DNA from: Photorhabdus asymbiotica
GTDB lineage: Bacteria > Pseudomonadota > Gammaproteobacteria > Enterobacterales > Enterobacteriaceae
Assembly: GCF_003634575.1 (NCBI RefSeq)
Contig: NZ_RBLJ01000004.1
Span: forward strand, 372,001 to 436,000
DNA: 64,000 bases
Direction of reading: 5' to 3'
Below the pieces are notes generated by a model. That model was not told the DNA's origin and searched no databases. It was given only the letters and a program-made list of their open reading frames with translations. Below, piece after piece: positions 60,633 through 64,000 of the stretch. Every line of letters begins with the position of its first letter. The first letter of the stretch is position 1. Made by a program: the position numbers and the translations under genes.

Positions 60633-62204
60633 ATGGCTAACAATAAGACATCTGCATCCAGCGAAAATAATCTGGTGAATAAAGAGGAGGTTAAATCTTG
60701 GTTTAAATTATATTCCATGCCGAAAAGTGAAAATTATACTCAATTGGTGCAAATAGCGGCGGAAGGTCGGCGTTTAGCCGGGCTGGACCCAGGTCAGATC
60801 GATAATAGTCCAGGAGCAGGATTGAACCGAGATCTGGATGAGGTGAATTTACTCTTAGTGAATCCCGGTGAAGGGGTACATATCGGAGAAGACCGTGAAA
60901 TTGCGGTCAATATTAATAAGGACAGCGGCTTACAGTTTATTAATGGCGAATTGGGATTACGCCCCGACTTTAAATTGTCGCTGGAATTGTTTGAGAGTTT
61001 TACGGAGGAACAACAACGAGAACTTTACCGTTGGCTGATTCATGCTGGCGAGATGGCAGCTAGTCAGGTGCAATTGCCCGCGTTTGATTTGCCGGCCAAC
61101 GGTAACAATAAAAACCTTGGCACTGTTGTCAGTGTCAGCGGCGATGGGAAAACTATCGCGCTTAGTGGGGCAGAGGCTAAGGAACCTGTATATCTATTTT
61201 CTCATACTGATAACGGTTGGCAGCAGCAATTTGCTGATTACATCAGTGGTTATAGTGGCAGAGCAATAAGCCTGAATCGAAACGGTAATGTTCTCGCGGT
61301 GGGTATTGAGAACCGGAGCAGTGATGGTGGACATGGTTCAGTGTTCGTTTATCACAGATTGGCAAATGGCGTGTGGGAAAAATCGGCCAAACTTTGGCTG
61401 AGTGAGGCGAACGTTCAGCAGCATTTCGGTTGTTCTGTGAGCCTGAGCGCAGATGGCACCCTATTAGCAGTCGGTGCTTATGGCTGGGGATCGGGTTCAT
61501 TGACGAATTGTGGCGCGGTGTATCTTTATCAGTATGACGGAAAGAAATGGTCACAGCTTGGTGAGCGTCTGACCTTAGCTTCTCCGGCTCAGGGCGATAT
61601 GTTTGGCGGCAAACTAAGCTTGAGTGCGGATGGTTCAACCTTGGCAGTAGCGGCAACGGGGCGTAACGGTAATAACGGTGAAGTGACGCTATTTCATCGT
61701 TACGGGACATACTGGCAGCCGCGACCGCCACTCAATTCGCTTACTTCTCCTTCACTCGACAGCAGCGACAGCTTTGGTGCCAGTCTCAGCCTGAACGATA
61801 GCGGCGATATTTTGGCGGTGGGGTGTCCGGGAGAGAAGGGCAATGTTGGTGCGGTCTATTTGTACCTGCGTCACCGTAATGCATGGCAAGCCATGGGGAT
61901 ACTGAGAGAAGCGGTGACTGCCGGGGAAAGGTTTGGCAGCGAACTCTCTTTGAGTGGCGACGGTCGGGTACTGGTGGTGTCAACACCTGTTGGCAAAGAT
62001 AACACAGGGGTGCAAACCGGTGCAGGATGGTGGTTTAGTTATCAGGATGAACAATGGATTACGCAGGGCAGATTACTGGCAGTGGATGGGGAATTAAACC
62101 ATAAATTTGGTGCCGGCATTTGTCTTAGCGGTGACGGCAATACGTTGGCGATTGGCGCCAGTGGCTGGAAGAGTGGAGAAGGGAAAGTTTACCTTTACGA
62201 CTAG
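60633..62204 (+). CDS. Fibre-like N-terminus plus seven-repeat FG-GAP/propeller protein
   Basis: 523 residues from ATG 60633 (GGGAGGT 5 bp upstream; an ATG 39 bp earlier lacks such a site). Residues about 45-150 contain GL-x-type short strands (GAGLNRDLDEVNLLLVNPGE, SGLQFINGELGL) and a helix EEQQRELYRWLIHAGEMA. Then seven repeats of the form SLS-x-DG-x-x-LAVGA (VSVSGDGKTIALSG, AISLNRNGNVLAVG, SVSLSADGTLLAVGA, KLSLSADGSTLAVAA, SLSLNDSGDILAVGC, ELSLSGDGRVLVVST, GICLSGDGNTLAIGA), each followed by a VYLY-x-type strand. Seven units suggest a closed seven-bladed propeller. No signal peptide. Function unknown; surface or tail-associated binding is inference. Confidence 0.8.
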   Translation: MANNKTSASSENNLVNKEEVKSWFKLYSMPKSENYTQLVQIAAEGRRLAGLDPGQIDNSPGAGLNRDLDEVNLLLVNPGEGVHIGEDREIAVNINKDSGLQFINGELGLRPDFKLSLELFESFTEEQQRELYRWLIHAGEMAASQVQLPAFDLPANGNNKNLGTVVSVSGDGKTIALSGAEAKEPVYLFSHTDNGWQQQFADYISGYSGRAISLNRNGNVLAVGIENRSSDGGHGSVFVYHRLANGVWEKSAKLWLSEANVQQHFGCSVSLSADGTLLAVGAYGWGSGSLTNCGAVYLYQYDGKKWSQLGERLTLASPAQGDMFGGKLSLSADGSTLAVAATGRNGNNGEVTLFHRYGTYWQPRPPLNSLTSPSLDSSDSFGASLSLNDSGDILAVGCPGEKGNVGAVYLYLRHRNAWQAMGILREAVTAGERFGSELSLSGDGRVLVVSTPVGKDNTGVQTGAGWWFSYQDEQWITQGRLLAVDGELNHKFGAGICLSGDGNTLAIGASGWKSGEGKVYLYD

Positions 62205-62222
62205 CTAAATGAGGAAAAAACG

Positions 62223-62624
62223 ATGGCGAAAGAGATAACAGATGAAACGGTTAGCCAGCTTAGTGCTCACTTCGCCCCTGGCAAGATCCCGACTGAGGCT
62301 GCATTTTATTCACTGATTGATTGGGCCATGTTGTGGCGACAGCTTTTTGGTTGGCGGGATAGTGATCAAACTTATCATCCGGGAGTTGGGTTGCAGGTTA
62401 TCGACAACCGTTTGGCGGTTAAGATTGGTGATGGCATCTCGCTGGAACCGAAAGGGCTTGCGTTGAAGCTACAGCTCGATGGGGGATTGATGTTGGATAA
62501 ATCCGGGGTGCTGTCGGTAGATGGGACTGTAGCGGTTTCGGCCCAAGCTTTTAAATTGCTTCCTGAGGAGACGCAGAAAAAAATTGCCAAGTTGTTATTG
62601 AATGCGGGCACTAAGTATTCTTAA
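62223..62624 (+). CDS. Fibre-shaft-like small protein of the same family
   Basis: 133 residues, 18 bp after the previous stop, ribosome site GAGGAAAA. Equivalent to the N-terminal part of its neighbours only: helix (IPTEAAFYSLIDWAMLWRQL), short strands GVGLQVIDNRLAVKIGDGIS, LEPKGLALKLQLDGGLMLDK and SGVLSVDGTVAV, then helix LPEETQKKIAKLLLNAG. The GL-x-x-x-x-x-x-L-x-L spacing resembles fibre-shaft repeats of phage and adenovirus fibres. No propeller part. It may cap or assemble with the two larger paralogues. Confidence 0.72.
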   Translation: MAKEITDETVSQLSAHFAPGKIPTEAAFYSLIDWAMLWRQLFGWRDSDQTYHPGVGLQVIDNRLAVKIGDGISLEPKGLALKLQLDGGLMLDKSGVLSVDGTVAVSAQAFKLLPEETQKKIAKLLLNAGTKYS

Positions 62625-62703
62625 TAATCGGGTAGCGGGTTTAAATTTCCCTGAACAGAAACTGGTGGCAGTGACTGTCTAATACAGCTTTTGAGGAAAT
62701 ATG

Positions 62704-64000
62704 ATGACTGATAAAGAAATTAGTACCGTTGACTCATTGAAAGCGAGTTTTAAGTCCGGTGTTCCGCCCGCACCTGAAGCCTTTTTCCATTTGATTGATG
62801 AGGCATATAAGGCATATGAAATCATTGATGGCGGTAAGGGTGATGGCCCAGCCGCAGGGCTGAAACGAGATGATAAAGGAAAACTGGCTCTCAACACTCA
62901 CCTTTCTGGCGGGTTAAACCTTGAACAGGGGGCTTTGGCCCTATCACTGAAGCCAGAAGGGGGATGCTCTTTTGATGGAGGAAGGCGTCTGAAATTAGAT
63001 GCCGATCGGCAGGTTCAGTTTGCGGATTTCTTCAGTTTATCGCGGTGGGAACGGATGGAGATCACGCAGTTGTTGGGTTTTAAACGTGCCATGATGGCGC
63101 GTATGGTTTCTCCTTCCCCTAAAGCGAATGAACATTTTGGCACTTCTGTGAGCCTGAACGCGGCGGGAGACTGCTTAGCGGTTGGGATGGATAATAAAGT
63201 CTGTGTGTATACGGGCCGGAAGGGTGAGTGGAATATAAACGCTCCCACTGTGTTTGAGGATGATCAAGATCAATCTCATCGTTCTTTATGGGACGCCAGT
63301 TTGAATGCGGCAGGAGATTGTCTGGCGGTGGGATATTTCATTGATGTTATTCCAAAAGTGAAGGCTTGTGTGTATACGCGCACGAATGGCGTCTGGGATA
63401 CCAAAAATCCCATTGTGTTTCCGCTGGAAGATCAACGTGGATACGCTGGTAGTCACAATGTCAGCTTGAGCGCCACAGGAGACTGTCTGGCGGTGGCGGG
63501 CGATTCTTGGTCCTACATATATACACGCACGAATGGGATTTGGGATACAGAAAACCCCTTTAAGTTGATTCACTCGTTTACCAAGGTTTGTCTGAGTGCC
63601 TCGGGAAATTGTCTGGCGGGATATGGTGTCGATTATTCTCATGATCCAATAAACGTGGTTTATGTGTATACACGTACGAATGGGATTTGGGATAAGAAAA
63701 ACCCCATTAAGTTCATGGCTGCTAAAAATCGTTCATCCAGTTTTAATCGGATTTTTAGCCTAAATGCAGAGGGAGATCATCTGGCGGTGGGGGTGGATTA
63801 TAATGTCCCTACTGCTGGGAAGGTTTACCTGTATACGCGCACGAATGGGATCTGGGATACAGAAAATCCCATTAAGTTTTCGGCTCCTGCAAGTGACGTA
63901 ACGTATTTTGGCAGCGCTATCAAACTGAATGATGTGGGAAATCGTCTGGTAGTGGGGGCGGCTTCCCGGGTGTATGTGTATACCTGTCTGAATAATAAGT
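62704..64000 (+). CDS. Fibre-like plus propeller protein, runs off window
   Basis: The frame is open from ATG 62704 (GAGG 7 bp upstream; an ATG three bases earlier is possible) to the window end, over 430 residues. N-terminus as in the paralogues: VPPAPEAFFHLIDEAYKAYE, then AGLKRDDKGKLALNTHLSGG and LNLEQGALALSLKPEGG, helix LSRWERMEITQLLGF. From about residue 145 repeats SVSLNAAGDCLAVG, DASLNAAGDCLAVG, NVSLSATGDCLAVA, KVCLSASGNCLAG, IFSLNAEGDHLAVG and AIKLNDVGNRLVVG appear, spaced by VYTRTNGIWDTENPI-type segments. Six units are present, so a seventh probably follows beyond the edge. Same operon as the two genes before it. Confidence 0.8.
   Translation, partial: MTDKEISTVDSLKASFKSGVPPAPEAFFHLIDEAYKAYEIIDGGKGDGPAAGLKRDDKGKLALNTHLSGGLNLEQGALALSLKPEGGCSFDGGRRLKLDADRQVQFADFFSLSRWERMEITQLLGFKRAMMARMVSPSPKANEHFGTSVSLNAAGDCLAVGMDNKVCVYTGRKGEWNINAPTVFEDDQDQSHRSLWDASLNAAGDCLAVGYFIDVIPKVKACVYTRTNGVWDTKNPIVFPLEDQRGYAGSHNVSLSATGDCLAVAGDSWSYIYTRTNGIWDTENPFKLIHSFTKVCLSASGNCLAGYGVDYSHDPINVVYVYTRTNGIWDKKNPIKFMAAKNRSSSFNRIFSLNAEGDHLAVGVDYNVPTAGKVYLYTRTNGIWDTENPIKFSAPASDVTYFGSAIKLNDVGNRLVVGAASRVYVYTCLNNK

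Overview
The window is chromosomal DNA of an enterobacterium, almost certainly Photorhabdus or a very close relative. Three things point there: an enterobacterial backbone (pyrC, cspC, flhDC-motAB-che-flhBA), many 127-bp ERIC elements, and two secondary-metabolism loci known from Photorhabdus, a glidobactin/cepafungin-type proteasome-inhibitor cluster and the bkdABC genes of isopropylstilbene synthesis. Species assignment is inference; no rRNA is present.

Layout. 1-5990: 3' end-truncated pyrC (minus), three near-identical tRNA-Asn genes (minus, each with its own promoter), an orphan AT-rich gene of unknown function, ylaC, cspC and mgtC. 5991-9413: 3.4 kb AT-rich DNA with no convincing gene, upstream of the flagellar master operon. 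9414-21700: flhD, flhC, motA, motB, cheA, cheW, two chemoreceptor genes (the first behind a perfect sigma-28 promoter), cheR, cheB, cheY, cheZ, with an ERIC element between cheB and cheY.

21701-54650: an accessory island of about 33 kb separates cheZ from flhB, genes that are normally adjacent in enterobacteria. It holds (a) a minus-strand operon glbB (lysine 4-hydroxylase) - glbC (NRPS/PKS of 4149 aa) - glbD (efflux) - glbF (Thr-specific C-A-T) - SnoaL-like gene; (b) a 3.5-kb decayed zone with five ERIC units, three of them in perfect tandem, and a sucrose-hydrolase (GH32) remnant; (c) bkdA-bkdB-bkdC, where an E1 and an E2-ACP fusion feed an AT-less ketosynthase; (d) a cupin gene; (e) a type VI-type PAAR effector with two DUF6392-like immunity genes, followed by an orphan alternative toxin tip and its CPCC-type immunity gene.

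54651-64000: flhB-flhA (no flhE), then a second accessory zone with ERICs, a ParB-like small protein behind a frameshifted gene, a tandem-repeat protein cut by a stop codon, and three related proteins. These have a fibre-shaft-like N-terminus, and two of them carry FG-GAP/beta-propeller repeats. The last runs off the window.

Functionally the window joins motility/chemotaxis control to small-molecule and contact-dependent weapons, as expected for an insect pathogen/nematode symbiont. The most unusual items are the toxin-tip cassette array (51.1-54.3 kb), the propeller/fibre family with a duplicated leader (58.3-64 kb), the AT-less KS plus E2-ACP chemistry, and ERIC copies whose stem covaries through a G-U intermediate.
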